Part shown: piece after piece, positions 16,148 to 25,251 of the stretch
How positions within the stretch are numbered: the first letter of the stretch is position 1
Layout of the letters: the number at the start of each line of letters is the position of its first letter
Origin: Kandleria vitulina DSM 20405
Lineage (GTDB): Bacteria > Bacillota_I > Bacilli_A > Erysipelotrichales > Coprobacillaceae
NCBI RefSeq assembly: GCF_000702065.1
Contig: NZ_JNKN01000012.1
Location: 1-53,321, forward strand
Length of the DNA: 53,321 bases
Direction of reading: 5' to 3'
The notes under the pieces: generated by a model
Seen by the model: only the letters and a program-made list of their open reading frames with translations
Told to the model about the DNA's origin: nothing
The model's database searches: none
Translations under genes and position numbers: made by a program

Positions 16148-17419
16148 ATGAATGTAAAAGAAATCGCTAAAGCGATGAAAAAAGATGCCCCACAGCTTGC
16201 ATCTACTCAAGTTGAAGAAAGAAATAAAGCTTTAGAGATGATTAAAGCTTCTTTAGAAGAACATAAAGAAGACATCTTTAAAGCCAATAAAGAAGATTTA
16301 AAATACGCAGATGAAAATGGTGTAACACCAGCTGTAAAAAAACGTCTTAAATTTGATGAAAACAAGCTCCATGATGTCATTGCTGGCATTGATCAGTTAA
16401 TTTCATTAAATGATCCACTACATAAAATCTTATTAAAAAGAGAATTAGATCAAGATCTAGTTTTAACACGTATCTCTGTACCAATCGGAGTAATCGGTGT
16501 AATCTTTGAAGCAAGACCAGATGCATTAGTACAGATTTCAACACTTTGTATCAAGAGTGGAAACTGCGCTATTCTTAAGGGAGGAAAAGAAACTGCCAAT
16601 ACTAATAAGGCACTTTTCACTCTTATTAAAGAAGCAGCCATCAAGGCTGGTCTTCCAGAAAACTGTCTTGCACAGGCAGAAGCACATAGTGAAATTGATG
16701 AGCTTCTTAAATGTGAAAAAGATGTGGACTTGCTTATCCCAAGAGGATCTAATGCGTTTGTACAATATATTATGAACAACACAAAAATTCCTGTAATGGG
16801 TCATGCGGATGGAATCTGTCATATTTATGTAGATAAAGATTACGATATCAATAAACTTGTTCCTATCATTATTGATGCTAAAACACAATATACTGCTGCC
16901 TGCAATGCGGTTGAGACTATTCTTGTCAACAGAAGTGTTGCTAAAGAAGTATTGCCAGTATTAAATGCTGCATTTGAGGATAATGGTGTCAAGATGAGAG
17001 GTACAGAAGAAGTGAATGATATTATTTCCGTGGAAATTATGGACGATTTCCACACTGAATATCTTGATCTTGTCGTATCTATTAAGCTTGTCGATGATGT
17101 TAAAGAAGCCATTGAACATATCAACTTCTATGGTTCACATCACACAGATGCTATCATTACAGAAAATGAAGCAACAGCTAAAGAATTCATGGCTATGGTT
17201 GATTCAGCAGGTGTCTACTGGAACGTATCGACACGATTTGCGGATGGCTTTAGATATGGATTTGGTGCCGAAGTTGGAATCAGTACATCTAAGCTTCATG
17301 CAAGAGGACCAGTTGGACTAGAAGGATTGATCACTTATAAATATCAGCTAGTCGGTAAAGGTCAGATTGTCGCTGATTATGCATCAGGTGCTTCATCTTT
17401 CCATTTTAAAGATCTATAA
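16148..17419 (+). CDS. proA: Glutamate-5-semialdehyde dehydrogenase (gamma-glutamyl phosphate reductase)
   Basis: The 423-residue aldehyde-dehydrogenase-fold enzyme reduces gamma-glutamyl phosphate with NADPH in proline synthesis. Conserved pieces include IGVIGVIFEARPDALVQI, LIPRGSN, the catalytic Cys252 in YTAACNAVET, and the C-terminal EVGISTSKLHARGPVGLEGL. ProB, the usual partner kinase, is not adjacent. GAGGTGAG precedes the ATG. Confidence 0.95.
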   Translation: MNVKEIAKAMKKDAPQLASTQVEERNKALEMIKASLEEHKEDIFKANKEDLKYADENGVTPAVKKRLKFDENKLHDVIAGIDQLISLNDPLHKILLKRELDQDLVLTRISVPIGVIGVIFEARPDALVQISTLCIKSGNCAILKGGKETANTNKALFTLIKEAAIKAGLPENCLAQAEAHSEIDELLKCEKDVDLLIPRGSNAFVQYIMNNTKIPVMGHADGICHIYVDKDYDINKLVPIIIDAKTQYTAACNAVETILVNRSVAKEVLPVLNAAFEDNGVKMRGTEEVNDIISVEIMDDFHTEYLDLVVSIKLVDDVKEAIEHINFYGSHHTDAIITENEATAKEFMAMVDSAGVYWNVSTRFADGFRYGFGAEVGISTSKLHARGPVGLEGLITYKYQLVGKGQIVADYASGASSFHFKDL

Positions 17420-17448
17420 AAAAGAGCGCTATTCATACGCTCTTTTTT
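17418..17448. terminator. Bidirectional terminator between proA and the EIIB-like gene
   Basis: AAAAAAGAGCG (17418-17428) and CGCTCTTTTTT (17438-17448) form a perfect stem with a nine-base loop. Confidence 0.88.
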
Positions 17449-18028
17449 CTATATCCTTGATGAATTTATAAATATCCCTCGTTGCATAGATCAAAGGATC
17501 AAGTCTTATAATATGTTTGTCCTGCACAGAGAAGAACTTATGATGAATCTGTGGAGCAAGATAGATAAACTGATAGTCATTGATCTTTTCTTCAAGCTGA
17601 TAAAATGCCAATGGTTCAACATGAAAAGGAAGATCAGAAAGACGAATCGCTTCATTGGACATTTGTGCCATCGTGGTCGCAGTAAAACCACCACTGCAGC
17701 AAAGTCCAATTCGGATTGTCTTTTCACGCGCATGCTTTACTAGTGAATCATAAAATTCACGATACATCTTCATGAAATGAGGAATATTCTGAAACTGATA
17801 ATGCAAATAGAAGACAGAATGTAGGGTTGTCTTATTGATAATCTGTTCTTCAATAATGCCCTTTGCCCATAATGTCATTGTACCCTTGTAGTCAGTCATA
17901 TCAAAAAGGATAGTCTGATACATTTCATTATTATAGATTGTAGAGATCTTAATGCCATCACTGCTTTCTTGAAAAGAAAGCCATTTAAAGATGATGGGTG
18001 CATAAATCTCTGAAAAGAAATTATCCAT
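17429..18028 (-). CDS. Orphan PTS EIIB-like protein with N-terminal extra domain (copy 2)
   Basis: This 199-residue protein has the same plan as the one at 7730: an unrecognised N-terminal domain of about 100 residues, then an EIIB-like half with IRIGLCCSGGFTATTMAQM (P-loop cysteine) and YQFIYLAPQIHHKF. N-terminal resemblance between the copies is low, but both carry a late motif of the type VFYLHYQF/IFYLFYSF before the EIIB half. No PTS partner genes adjoin. It may sense PTS phosphorylation or sugars; the function is not established. Confidence 0.65.
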   Translation of the reverse strand: MDNFFSEIYAPIIFKWLSFQESSDGIKISTIYNNEMYQTILFDMTDYKGTMTLWAKGIIEEQIINKTTLHSVFYLHYQFQNIPHFMKMYREFYDSLVKHAREKTIRIGLCCSGGFTATTMAQMSNEAIRLSDLPFHVEPLAFYQLEEKINDYQFIYLAPQIHHKFFSVQDKHIIRLDPLIYATRDIYKFIKDIEKRAYE

Positions 18029-18092
18029 GTTTAATCACCATTTTCATCATAACATAGAAATCAAAAAAAATTGAAGGGCATTTGTAGATTTG

Positions 18093-18121
18093 TTCACAGT
18101 TGCATTGCGGTATGATAAAAT
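18093..18121 (+). promoter_or_regulatory. Promoter of the protein-phosphatase-like gene
   Basis: TTCACA (18093-18098), a 17-base spacer and TAAAAT (18116-18121). The leader to the ATG at 18145 would be about 17 bases. Confidence 0.55.
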
Positions 18122-18144
18122 ATACAAGAGGCGGGTGATGACAC

Positions 18145-18954
18145 ATGGGAAGAAAATTTGTAATTTCTGACCTTCATGGTCAGTTTGTGTTATTGCAGCT
18201 TTTATTAGAAAAAATAGAGTTTTCTGATGAAGATGAACTTTATATATTAGGCGATATCATGGATCGTGGTCCTAACAGTATTGATATTTATTATTTTGTA
18301 AAAGCGATGGATAATATTCATATGTGTAAAGGTAATCATGAAATCATGATGAGACAATCGCTTGCTCAGGCAATGAAATATAATAATCTCGATGATGAAC
18401 GTAATAATCCTTATCGTCTATGGAAACAAAACGGTGGACTTAAGACGGTTGATAGTATTCGAGAATTTCTTCAGAAGAATGCGATCAGCTATGATGAATA
18501 TTTTGATAACAGGAGAACATTTGTTGAAGAGATTATTGAGTTCATTGATCATCTTCCAGATTTCTTTGAATTTGATTATAAAGGAAAACATTTTGTACTG
18601 GTACATGCTGGTGTAGATCCTGAAGCTGAGAAAGTAGAAGATACGGAACCAGAGTTATTGTGCTGGATTCGAGAATACTTCTATTTAAGTGAATGTAATC
18701 CTGATTATATTTATGTTTTTGGACATACGCCACTATGTTTTATTAATGATGATGGATCATTCAATGTATGGCATGATCCAGAATTCCATAATAAGATCGG
18801 CATCGATGGAGGATTAGCAGTTGCGGATAGAGGACAGCTCAATTGTCTATGTCTAGATGATATGAGCGTCACTGTCATTCCTTATGCGGATGGACAGATG
18901 GAAGCTATTGATGAACGTCTACAAAGAGAACATATGGAAATATATGAAATTTAA
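18145..18954 (+). CDS. Metallophosphoesterase of the bacterial Ser/Thr phosphatase type
   Basis: The 269-residue protein carries the PPP-family signatures in order: ISDLHGQ at about 7-13, LGDIMDRG near 42-49, GNHEIM near 69, and late [12 protein letters not shown] VHAGVDPE and FGHTPLCF. Such enzymes remove phosphate from proteins or cleave dinucleotides (PrpE/ApaH type), using two metals. It stands alone with its own promoter and terminator. GAGGCGGGTG before the ATG is the ribosome site. Confidence 0.88.
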   Translation: MGRKFVISDLHGQFVLLQLLLEKIEFSDEDELYILGDIMDRGPNSIDIYYFVKAMDNIHMCKGNHEIMMRQSLAQAMKYNNLDDERNNPYRLWKQNGGLKTVDSIREFLQKNAISYDEYFDNRRTFVEEIIEFIDHLPDFFEFDYKGKHFVLVHAGVDPEAEKVEDTEPELLCWIREYFYLSECNPDYIYVFGHTPLCFINDDGSFNVWHDPEFHNKIGIDGGLAVADRGQLNCLCLDDMSVTVIPYADGQMEAIDERLQREHMEIYEI

Positions 18955-18981
18955 AAAGACTGTTTTTTAACAGTCTTTTTT
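18953..18981. terminator. Bidirectional terminator
   Basis: AAAAAGACTGTT (18953-18964) and AACAGTCTTTTT (18969-18980) surround a TTTT loop; both flanking stop codons touch it. Confidence 0.88.
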
Positions 18982-20011
18982 AACGTTCTGGAGCACGTTT
19001 TTGTTTCATTTCTTTTGAAGTCAGGAAGACGATAAAGCTTAAGATCAATCCGAAGTAGAAAGAAAAGAAACGCCACAACATCATTGAAGATGTAGTGTTA
19101 ACATGACCTAAGAAATTAAAGAGAATCATGTAGCATCCTTCACTGCCTCCGCTTGCACCAGGGATAGGAAGGAAAGTATTAATAAGATTAATGATGGACG
19201 CTAATGCTAAAAAGTTTAAGAACTGTGAAGCATGCACATTAATCGATAATGCCTTACAGGCAAAAAATGGTGTTGAGTACATGATAGTTAATTTGATTGT
19301 ATTAATAAGACAAGCCTTAAATAAAAGATTCTTATGCTGGAACAGTTTTTTAAGTTCAGCTCTAAAGGAAGTAAAATAATCTTCAATCTTAAAACGTGTT
19401 GCATCATAATTCTTAACAATACGTATCTTAGATAAAAAGAAGATTACATGTTTAATTAAAAAGTTCTGAAATGATTTAGATAAGGCACCAAGAATCAATG
19501 CGGATGTAACAATGAAGTTAATCGCAAATCCCACTAAGGCCATCATTGTGACATCGAGTCCTTCATGCATAAAGTATGATAGCTGCAGCAACATAATGAC
19601 GGCTGTAAATAGTACCATGACAATCTGGTAGGAGATAAAGCACATCAAAAGAATTCCAGATGCTGAAGTAGGGGGAATGCCCTGGTGGTTAAAAAGGTAG
19701 ACTTGTGCAAACTGACCTCCGCTTGAAGAGGGGGTCAGGTCACTAAACAAAGTACCGATAAGTCCGTTTACAAACCCTTGTCTTAATGAGTAATCTTTCT
19801 TATATCTTTTAGCAAAAAGCTTCGTTAGAAGACCATCCATAATATAATATAGTAACATTATGAAAGCGAGCCATAGAAGCCAAAGCGGTTTTGCTTTTAA
19901 GACGCTTTTTGCGACATTCTTAATTTCTTTTCCAACGGAAAAATATAAAGATAAGCCACCGATGGTGATAATGATCAATGTATTGATAAGATAGCTTTTT
20001 TTATCCGTCAT
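18980..20011 (-). CDS. Lysylphosphatidylglycerol synthase TM-region / YbhN family protein
   Basis: The 343-residue protein has about eight membrane segments and matches the UPF0104/LPG_synthase_TM family (PF03706). Hallmarks are DLTPSSSGGQFAQVYLFNHQGIPPTSASGILL and LPIPGASGGSEGCYMILF. Relatives flip or modify lipids; without the catalytic MprF domain no aminoacyl-transfer role can be assigned. The start at 20011 follows GAGGG; an in-frame extension to 20032 has no ribosome site. Confidence 0.87.
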   Translation of the reverse strand: MTDKKSYLINTLIIITIGGLSLYFSVGKEIKNVAKSVLKAKPLWLLWLAFIMLLYYIMDGLLTKLFAKRYKKDYSLRQGFVNGLIGTLFSDLTPSSSGGQFAQVYLFNHQGIPPTSASGILLMCFISYQIVMVLFTAVIMLLQLSYFMHEGLDVTMMALVGFAINFIVTSALILGALSKSFQNFLIKHVIFFLSKIRIVKNYDATRFKIEDYFTSFRAELKKLFQHKNLLFKACLINTIKLTIMYSTPFFACKALSINVHASQFLNFLALASIINLINTFLPIPGASGGSEGCYMILFNFLGHVNTTSSMMLWRFFSFYFGLILSFIVFLTSKEMKQKRAPER

Positions 20012-20075
20012 CTTAATCCCTCTTTCTATCATTATTCTAGCAAGGTTTTATGAATTGAAAAAGACTTTCTTATAA

Positions 20076-20106
20076 ATAAAAGAAAAGCACCTAGGCGCTT
20101 TTCTTT
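20076..20106 (-). terminator. Terminator of the RNase J - metallophosphoesterase pair
   Basis: AAAGAAAAGC (20079-20088) and GCTTTTCTTT (20097-20106) form a 10-bp stem; on the reverse strand it is followed by a T-rich tract. Confidence 0.75.
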
Positions 20107-20909
20107 AGGGTAATAAGATTCACTTCATTTTTAGTGTTGAGCTTATAAGGAAAAGATGACTTTGGTGAAATACCATTTGAAATAATTAATGTAGCATTCT
20201 TTTCTTTATAAGTACCATGTGAATAAAGTTTTCCATTCTTATCTTTGATAAGACTGCCAATAAATGGAAGATAAATATATCCACCACCAGTATGGCCGGA
20301 TAATTGAAGATCACATGTTTTCTTATTCAACTTAAAAGTATCAGGATAATGACTTAATACAAGAGAATAGCCATCATCATTGATAGAAACATTTCCTTTT
20401 GTAGATTCACCATAGAGGTAGATCTTAGATTTCTTATAATAGATGACACGCTGTTCATTATCTAATACTTCAAAACCACCATCATTGAGAAGAGATATAT
20501 TCTCAGATGAAGCTTCATCATCTTCATTTCCTAATACCGCAAACTTGCCATATTTAGTATGAATAGAAGATAATGCTTTAATGATCTTGTTTTGTTCAAT
20601 AATCTTTGATTCATAAAGATCACCACCAAATAACACCATATCAAAGTCATTCTGATTTAAGTCGTTGATAATAGTGAGAAAACGATTCACGTCTTTCTTG
20701 GTGTTAAGATGAACATCGGAGAAGTACGCGATAGTAAAATTGTTAAATTCATTAGGAAGCTTGCTTGATACAACTTCAGTAGTACTTATTTTGTAGGCAT
20801 TTTTAGAGAAGGCAAACACATTGATCATACATATGAATAGACAGATAACAATAAATCCAATAATGGAGATTGTTATCTGTCTTTTATAGTCTTTAAGGGT
20901 CTTGAACAT
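20091..20909 (-). CDS. Membrane-anchored calcineurin-like phosphoesterase with altered GNH motif
   Basis: The 272-residue protein has an N-terminal membrane anchor (about 12-34) and an outward-facing metallophosphoesterase domain: SDVH at 64-67, GGDLYE at 95-100, LSHYPD and SGHTGGG. The motif normally GNHD/E reads GNED (127-130), with Glu129 replacing the catalytic His. YkuE-type relatives act at the cell surface. The protein may have changed activity. Its ATG overlaps the RNase J stop by one base, so expression is coupled. Confidence 0.8.
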   Translation of the reverse strand: MFKTLKDYKRQITISIIGFIVICLFICMINVFAFSKNAYKISTTEVVSSKLPNEFNNFTIAYFSDVHLNTKKDVNRFLTIINDLNQNDFDMVLFGGDLYESKIIEQNKIIKALSSIHTKYGKFAVLGNEDDEASSENISLLNDGGFEVLDNEQRVIYYKKSKIYLYGESTKGNVSINDDGYSLVLSHYPDTFKLNKKTCDLQLSGHTGGGYIYLPFIGSLIKDKNGKLYSHGTYKEKNATLIISNGISPKSSFPYKLNTKNEVNLITLKKSA

Positions 20910-22666
20910 TAGACTTTCTTATTCATGATGACAGGAATAATCATAGGATGTCTTCTTGTCTTCTGATAGAAGTATGTTTCTAATGTATGACGGATTGTGT
21001 TTTTGATTTCTCCAAAAGTTGTTTTGCCCTTAAGCTGTTCTTTAAGCTTATTTTTAATAAGCATTTCTGCTTCTCTTATTAGTTCCTGTGAATCTTTCAT
21101 ATAGACGAAACCACGTGACATGATGATAGGCTTATTTAAAAGCTTTCCTTCATGTGAATCCATGGAAACAAGAACGGAAACCATACCATCTTCTGAAAGA
21201 ATCTGTCTGTCATGAAGAACGGCTGTGGATAATCCAGTTAAGTCATTACCATCGACGTAGATATCATCTGCCTGAACACGAGGTCCTACGCGGCATTCGT
21301 GATCTCTTAATAATAAGGTATCACCGTTACTTAAGATAAAGCTGTGATTTTTCTTTCCACCAACTTCTTCATATAACTTAGAATGAATGACAAGCATTCT
21401 ATATTCACCATGAATGGGGAAGAAGTATCTTGGTTTAGTAAGCAGGAACATAAGCTTCATTTCTTCCTGAGAGGCATGTCCTGATGTATGTAAGTTAGAA
21501 ATAGATGAGTTATCCAATACTGTAGCACCAGCACGATAGAGCTTATTGATGACTCTGTTGACGCTTGACTGGTTACCAGGAATTGGGTTTGAAGAGAAGA
21601 TGACAGTGTCACCTGGTTTGATCTTAACCTGTCTATGAGTACCGTTGGCAATTCTGCTTAGAGCTGCCAAGGCTTCACCTTGTGAACCAGTACATAGAAT
21701 AAGGATTTCATTATCAGGAAGATGTCTTGCTTCTTCATTGCTGACAAAGAAACGGTCAGGAGCACGAACATATCCTAATTTACGAGCAACTTGAATATTG
21801 TTTTCCATTGAACGTCCGTAGACAAGAATTTTTCTATTGAATCTTACGGCTGCATCGATAATCTGTGATACACGTTCAACGTTTGACGCGAAGGTAGCCA
21901 CAATGATACGTCCGTTAGCTTTACGGAATTCATTTTGAACCTGTCCTGCTACTTTCTTTTCACTAATAGAGAAGCTTGGGACTTCGGCGTTGGTACTATC
22001 AGCCATTAATACATCGATTCCTGTTTCTCCTAGGAAGGAGATCTTCTGGTAATCTGCTGCCTGTGAGACAGGGGAAAGGTCAAACTTGAAATCTCCTGTT
22101 TCTACGATACGACCATTTGGTGTGTTAACAACGATTCCCATCGATTCAGGAATAGAGTGATTGGTATTAAAGAAACCGATATTAAAGTATTTTGTGTGAA
22201 TACGTGAATCATTTGTGATCTGTACAAAGCGAGTCGCATTTGTAAGTCTGTATTCTTCTAGTTTTCTTTTAATCATGGCAATAGCCAATGGAGAAGCATA
22301 AATCACTGGAATAGTGACAAGCTGAAGAAGGAATGGTATTCCTCCAATGTGGTCTTCATGTCCGTGTGTAATGACAAGACCTTTGATTTTCTTATTATTG
22401 TGTTTTAAGTAAGTATAATCTGGGATGACATAATCTACACCAGGAAGACCTTCTGAGGCAAACTTTACACCGGCATCAATAATGATGATTTCATTATCAT
22501 GTTCAATACAATAAGTATTCTTACCGATTTCATTTAATCCTCCTAAAGCGAAGATTTTAGTATCAATGCCCTTCTTCGTGACATTTTTTCTTTTATGGTT
22601 ATTGTGCGAATGACCTCTTTTCTTATTATATGGTCTCTTTTTTTCTTTTGTGTCTGTGTGAACCAT
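20909..22666 (-). CDS. rnj: Ribonuclease J
   Basis: The 585-residue metallo-beta-lactamase/beta-CASP enzyme degrades and processes RNA with 5'-to-3' exonuclease and endonuclease activity. THGHEDH at 100-106 is the zinc motif. Further landmarks are ETGDFKFDLSP, DSTNAEVPSFSISE, the beta-CASP part FASNVERVSQII, and TSGHASQEE. About 33 basic residues precede the catalytic core (KKRPYNKKRGHSHNNHKRKN), a longer tail than RNase J1 of Bacillus, perhaps an RNA-binding extension. AAAGGTG lies upstream of the ATG. Confidence 0.95.
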   Translation of the reverse strand: MVHTDTKEKKRPYNKKRGHSHNNHKRKNVTKKGIDTKIFALGGLNEIGKNTYCIEHDNEIIIIDAGVKFASEGLPGVDYVIPDYTYLKHNNKKIKGLVITHGHEDHIGGIPFLLQLVTIPVIYASPLAIAMIKRKLEEYRLTNATRFVQITNDSRIHTKYFNIGFFNTNHSIPESMGIVVNTPNGRIVETGDFKFDLSPVSQAADYQKISFLGETGIDVLMADSTNAEVPSFSISEKKVAGQVQNEFRKANGRIIVATFASNVERVSQIIDAAVRFNRKILVYGRSMENNIQVARKLGYVRAPDRFFVSNEEARHLPDNEILILCTGSQGEALAALSRIANGTHRQVKIKPGDTVIFSSNPIPGNQSSVNRVINKLYRAGATVLDNSSISNLHTSGHASQEEMKLMFLLTKPRYFFPIHGEYRMLVIHSKLYEEVGGKKNHSFILSNGDTLLLRDHECRVGPRVQADDIYVDGNDLTGLSTAVLHDRQILSEDGMVSVLVSMDSHEGKLLNKPIIMSRGFVYMKDSQELIREAEMLIKNKLKEQLKGKTTFGEIKNTIRHTLETYFYQKTRRHPMIIPVIMNKKV

Positions 22667-22735
22667 AAGTGTGTATTCACCTTTCTTTCTTATGTTTAAT
22701 CTCTTTACTGCATTCTAATATAATTATCATAAAAA

Positions 22736-22768
22736 GTAAATGAAGGTGACCAAAGTCACCTTCATTAT
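22736..22768 (-). terminator. Terminator of the DegV gene
   Basis: AATGAAGGTGAC (22739-22750) and GTCACCTTCATT (22755-22766) form a 12-bp stem; the T-rich tract lies on the reverse strand. Confidence 0.8.
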
Positions 22769-23625
22769 TTTACATATTTCTTTGCGACAGCTAATGCGAT
22801 TGCACCAGGTCCGATATGACATGAAACACTTAGTGAGAGTGGAGCTACAGTTTCTACTTTATGATTTAAAGTTTTTTCTACTTCACTCTTGAAGTCCATC
22901 GCCTGATCTAAATCTTTAGTGTAGGCGATATAGAGTTCATAATCGTCAAACTGATTTTTTTCAATATCATTCTTGATAGCTTCAATCATGATCTTTCTTG
23001 CTTTTTTAACAGTTCTAGCCTGTTCAAACTTATCAAGCTTTTCTCCTCCAACATAAAGAATAGGCTTGATCTTTAAAAGATTACCGATAGCGGCAGCAGC
23101 AGGCGTAATACGTCCGCCTCTCTTTAAATATTTTAAAGTAGGAACAGTGATATAGATGCTTGCATCTGATTTGTGAGAAGTGATTGTTTCACAAATTTCT
23201 TCAACTGATTTTCCTTCTTTGACGAGCTTAATAGCATCAAGAACGTTCTGTTCTTGAGTAACGGAGATTCTATGAGTATCTAATACGAAGACTTTTCCTT
23301 CAAATTCTTCATCGTCAGAAAGCATCATGGCAGTCTGACAGCTTCCAGATAGACCAGAACTCATTGGAATATAGATGATGGCATCATGTGATTCTAATGC
23401 GGAACGCCAGTACTTAGTTAAATCACCAATGGCAGGCTGAGAAGTCATAATCTGTGTGTTTTCGTCTTCAAGCTTATGGTAGAACTCTTCTTGTGTTAAA
23501 GTGATATCTTCCAAGAATGACTCTTTATTGATAGTAAAAGGCATCGGTACTACGAAAATACCAAGTTCTTTTGCTTTTTCCTGAGTAATTCCTGAATTGC
23601 TATCTGTCATTACTGCAATGTTCAT
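22765..23625 (-). CDS. DegV family fatty-acid-binding protein (FakB-like), copy 1
   Basis: The 286-residue protein matches DegV (PF02645). It begins MNIAVMTDSNSGIT and holds TSQPAIGDL near 92, PMSSGLSGSCQTA near 118 and KYLKRGGRITPAAAAIGNLLKIKPIL near 180-205. These proteins bind a fatty acid and present it to the FakA kinase. A second member lies at 49422; FakA is not in the window. The start at 23625 follows AGGAGG; the seven-codon upstream extension is unlikely. Confidence 0.9.
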   Translation of the reverse strand: MNIAVMTDSNSGITQEKAKELGIFVVPMPFTINKESFLEDITLTQEEFYHKLEDENTQIMTSQPAIGDLTKYWRSALESHDAIIYIPMSSGLSGSCQTAMMLSDDEEFEGKVFVLDTHRISVTQEQNVLDAIKLVKEGKSVEEICETITSHKSDASIYITVPTLKYLKRGGRITPAAAAIGNLLKIKPILYVGGEKLDKFEQARTVKKARKIMIEAIKNDIEKNQFDDYELYIAYTKDLDQAMDFKSEVEKTLNHKVETVAPLSLSVSCHIGPGAIALAVAKKYVK

Positions 23626-23696
23626 GGTGTTTCCTCCTGTAAACATGTCCTATTTTACAGTAATTATCAGATAATTCAATAGTTTATCTTCTCATG

Positions 23697-23725
23697 TTGT
23701 GAAAAGTCTCGTCTTTCATTATAAT
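23697..23725 (+). promoter_or_regulatory. Promoter of the MscS-like gene
   Basis: TTGTGA (23697-23702), a 17-base spacer, TATAAT (23720-23725). Transcription would start about 13 bases before the ATG at 23745. Confidence 0.65.
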
Positions 23726-23744
23726 AAAGTTCGGAGATGAAAAA

Positions 23745-24557
23745 ATGAGAACAACTGAAAAATATTTAGAAAAATTATTTGACCTTGGTGAACATTTAAT
23801 AGCAGCTGCTATTATTGTTCTAATTGGATACCTTATTTATCGTATTGTAGCTAAAATGTTCGATAAGTTTATTGAAAAAACGCAATATGATGAAATTGTA
23901 CTACGTTTTATTCGTACAATAATTAAATTATCATTTGGCATTATTATTGGTATCATGGCTTTAGGAGAACTTGGCGTCAATGTTACTACATTGATTGCAA
24001 TCTTTACAACAGCTGCTGCTGCGATTGCTTTAGCATTTAAGGATACTCTTGCTGAATTGGTGGATGGTGTTAAGATCATGCTTTCTCGTCCTTTTGTAAA
24101 AGGGGATTTAATTGAAGTAGATAATGTAACAGGAAGAATTCAGGAAATATCCTTGTTCTATACTTTCTTGCTTACAGTTGATAATAAGAAAATTGTCATT
24201 CCTAATTCAGTGATGGCTAATTCACGATTGATCAACTATTCAAGCGAAGACTTCCGTCGTGTTGATCTTGCTTTTGACGTAGATTATGACTGTGATATTG
24301 AATATGTAAAAAAACTTATATCAGATGTTGCGACTTCAAGTCCACTATGTGAAAAAAGCATTCCTCCTTTTGTCCGCTTGACTGAATATAAGGATAGTTC
24401 TATCACCTTTACATTAAGAGTCTGGACTAGAACTGAGAACTTTGAAGAGTTCAAGTTTAACATTGTAGAAGATATGAAGAAAACCTTTGATGAACATCAT
24501 ATCAATATTCCATATCCTCAGCTTGATGTACATATGATACAAGAAAAGAGCTCTTAA
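23745..24557 (+). CDS. Small-conductance mechanosensitive channel, MscS family
   Basis: The 270-residue membrane protein has three N-terminal helices (about 14-36, 55-76 and the pore helix 78-108, rich in Ala/Gly: LIAIFTTAAAAIALAFKDTLAELVDGVKIML). The MscS beta domain follows (RPFVKGDLIEVDNVTGRIQEI, VIPNSVMANSRLINYS), then the C-terminal alpha/beta domain. Such channels vent osmolytes on hypo-osmotic shock. GGAG precedes the ATG. Thioredoxin follows 68 bases downstream with its own ribosome site. Confidence 0.92.
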   Translation: MRTTEKYLEKLFDLGEHLIAAAIIVLIGYLIYRIVAKMFDKFIEKTQYDEIVLRFIRTIIKLSFGIIIGIMALGELGVNVTTLIAIFTTAAAAIALAFKDTLAELVDGVKIMLSRPFVKGDLIEVDNVTGRIQEISLFYTFLLTVDNKKIVIPNSVMANSRLINYSSEDFRRVDLAFDVDYDCDIEYVKKLISDVATSSPLCEKSIPPFVRLTEYKDSSITFTLRVWTRTENFEEFKFNIVEDMKKTFDEHHINIPYPQLDVHMIQEKSS

Positions 24558-24625
24558 TTATCTAGGGAGCATATTGCTTGCAATCTAATTGGGTTTAATG
24601 AATAATGAGGATGAGGTGAATAATA

Positions 24626-24940
24626 ATGGAAAAATTAACTAATGAAACTTTTAAAACAAACGTAGAAAATGAACATTTATTACTAGTAGACTTTTATGCT
24701 GATTGGTGTGGTCCATGTAAAATGATGCATCCTGTATTAGAAGATCTTGATGCTACTAATGATAAAGGATTAAAGGTTGCACAGATCAACGTGGATGAAT
24801 ATCCAGATATCGCAGGAGCTTACGGTGTACAGTCTATTCCAAACTTAATCTTATTTAAGGATGGTAAAGCTGTAAATCAGGCAATCGGATTTATGAATAA
24901 AGATCAGCTTCTTGCTAAAATTGGTGCAGATTTAGATTAA
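24626..24940 (+). CDS. trxA: Thioredoxin
   Basis: This canonical 104-residue thioredoxin has the redox site WCGPC (Cys28 and Cys31) and the cis-proline region SIPNLILFKDGK. It reduces cytosolic disulfides together with thioredoxin reductase, which is not in the window. GAGGTG precedes the ATG. Confidence 0.95.
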   Translation: MEKLTNETFKTNVENEHLLLVDFYADWCGPCKMMHPVLEDLDATNDKGLKVAQINVDEYPDIAGAYGVQSIPNLILFKDGKAVNQAIGFMNKDQLLAKIGADLD

Positions 24941-24970
24941 AAGAGTCCCTTTTTATAGGGACTCTTTTAT
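24939..24970 (+). terminator. Terminator of trxA
   Basis: AAAAGAGTCCC (24939-24949) and GGGACTCTTTT (24958-24968) form an 11-bp stem that overlaps the stop codon. Confidence 0.9.
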
Positions 24971-25251
24971 AAAATAAGAAATATACTAAATTATTTAGAA
25001 GATAATTGGATAAAATTATCATTATAGCTTCATAAATAACGAAATTTTATTATTAATGCAACAATGATATGAAATTCAAAGGAAATGAAATTAAGTACTG
25101 TTTATCAGTACTTTTTTATTTTTACTTAATTTTTAATGAATTAATTATGAAAAACTAAGGACAAATAAAGAAATTGAACGGTGCTTTTATTTAATAGCTA
25201 AAGGTAGCGTGACGCTTTTATGATGTTCCTAAATAAATATGAAAAAAACTG
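24971..25251. other. AT-rich intergenic stretch with an orphan terminator
   Basis: No gene is seen between trxA and the oppA promoter. A clean terminator (AAGTACTG at 25093-25100, loop TTTAT, CAGTACTT at 25106-25113, then T run) stands 125 bases after the trxA terminator with no coding region before it. A small inverted repeat GATAATT/AATTATC lies upstream near 25003-25022. A small RNA ending at about 25117 is possible, but no clear promoter is visible. The rest looks like an AT-rich upstream region. Confidence 0.4.

Noticed and set aside
16538-16888. Long reverse-strand frames inside proA
   Set aside because: They are opposite a full, conserved proA, lack ribosome sites and show no family similarity.
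16148-17419. Proline biosynthesis operon
   Set aside because: Only proA is present; proB and proC are not adjacent.
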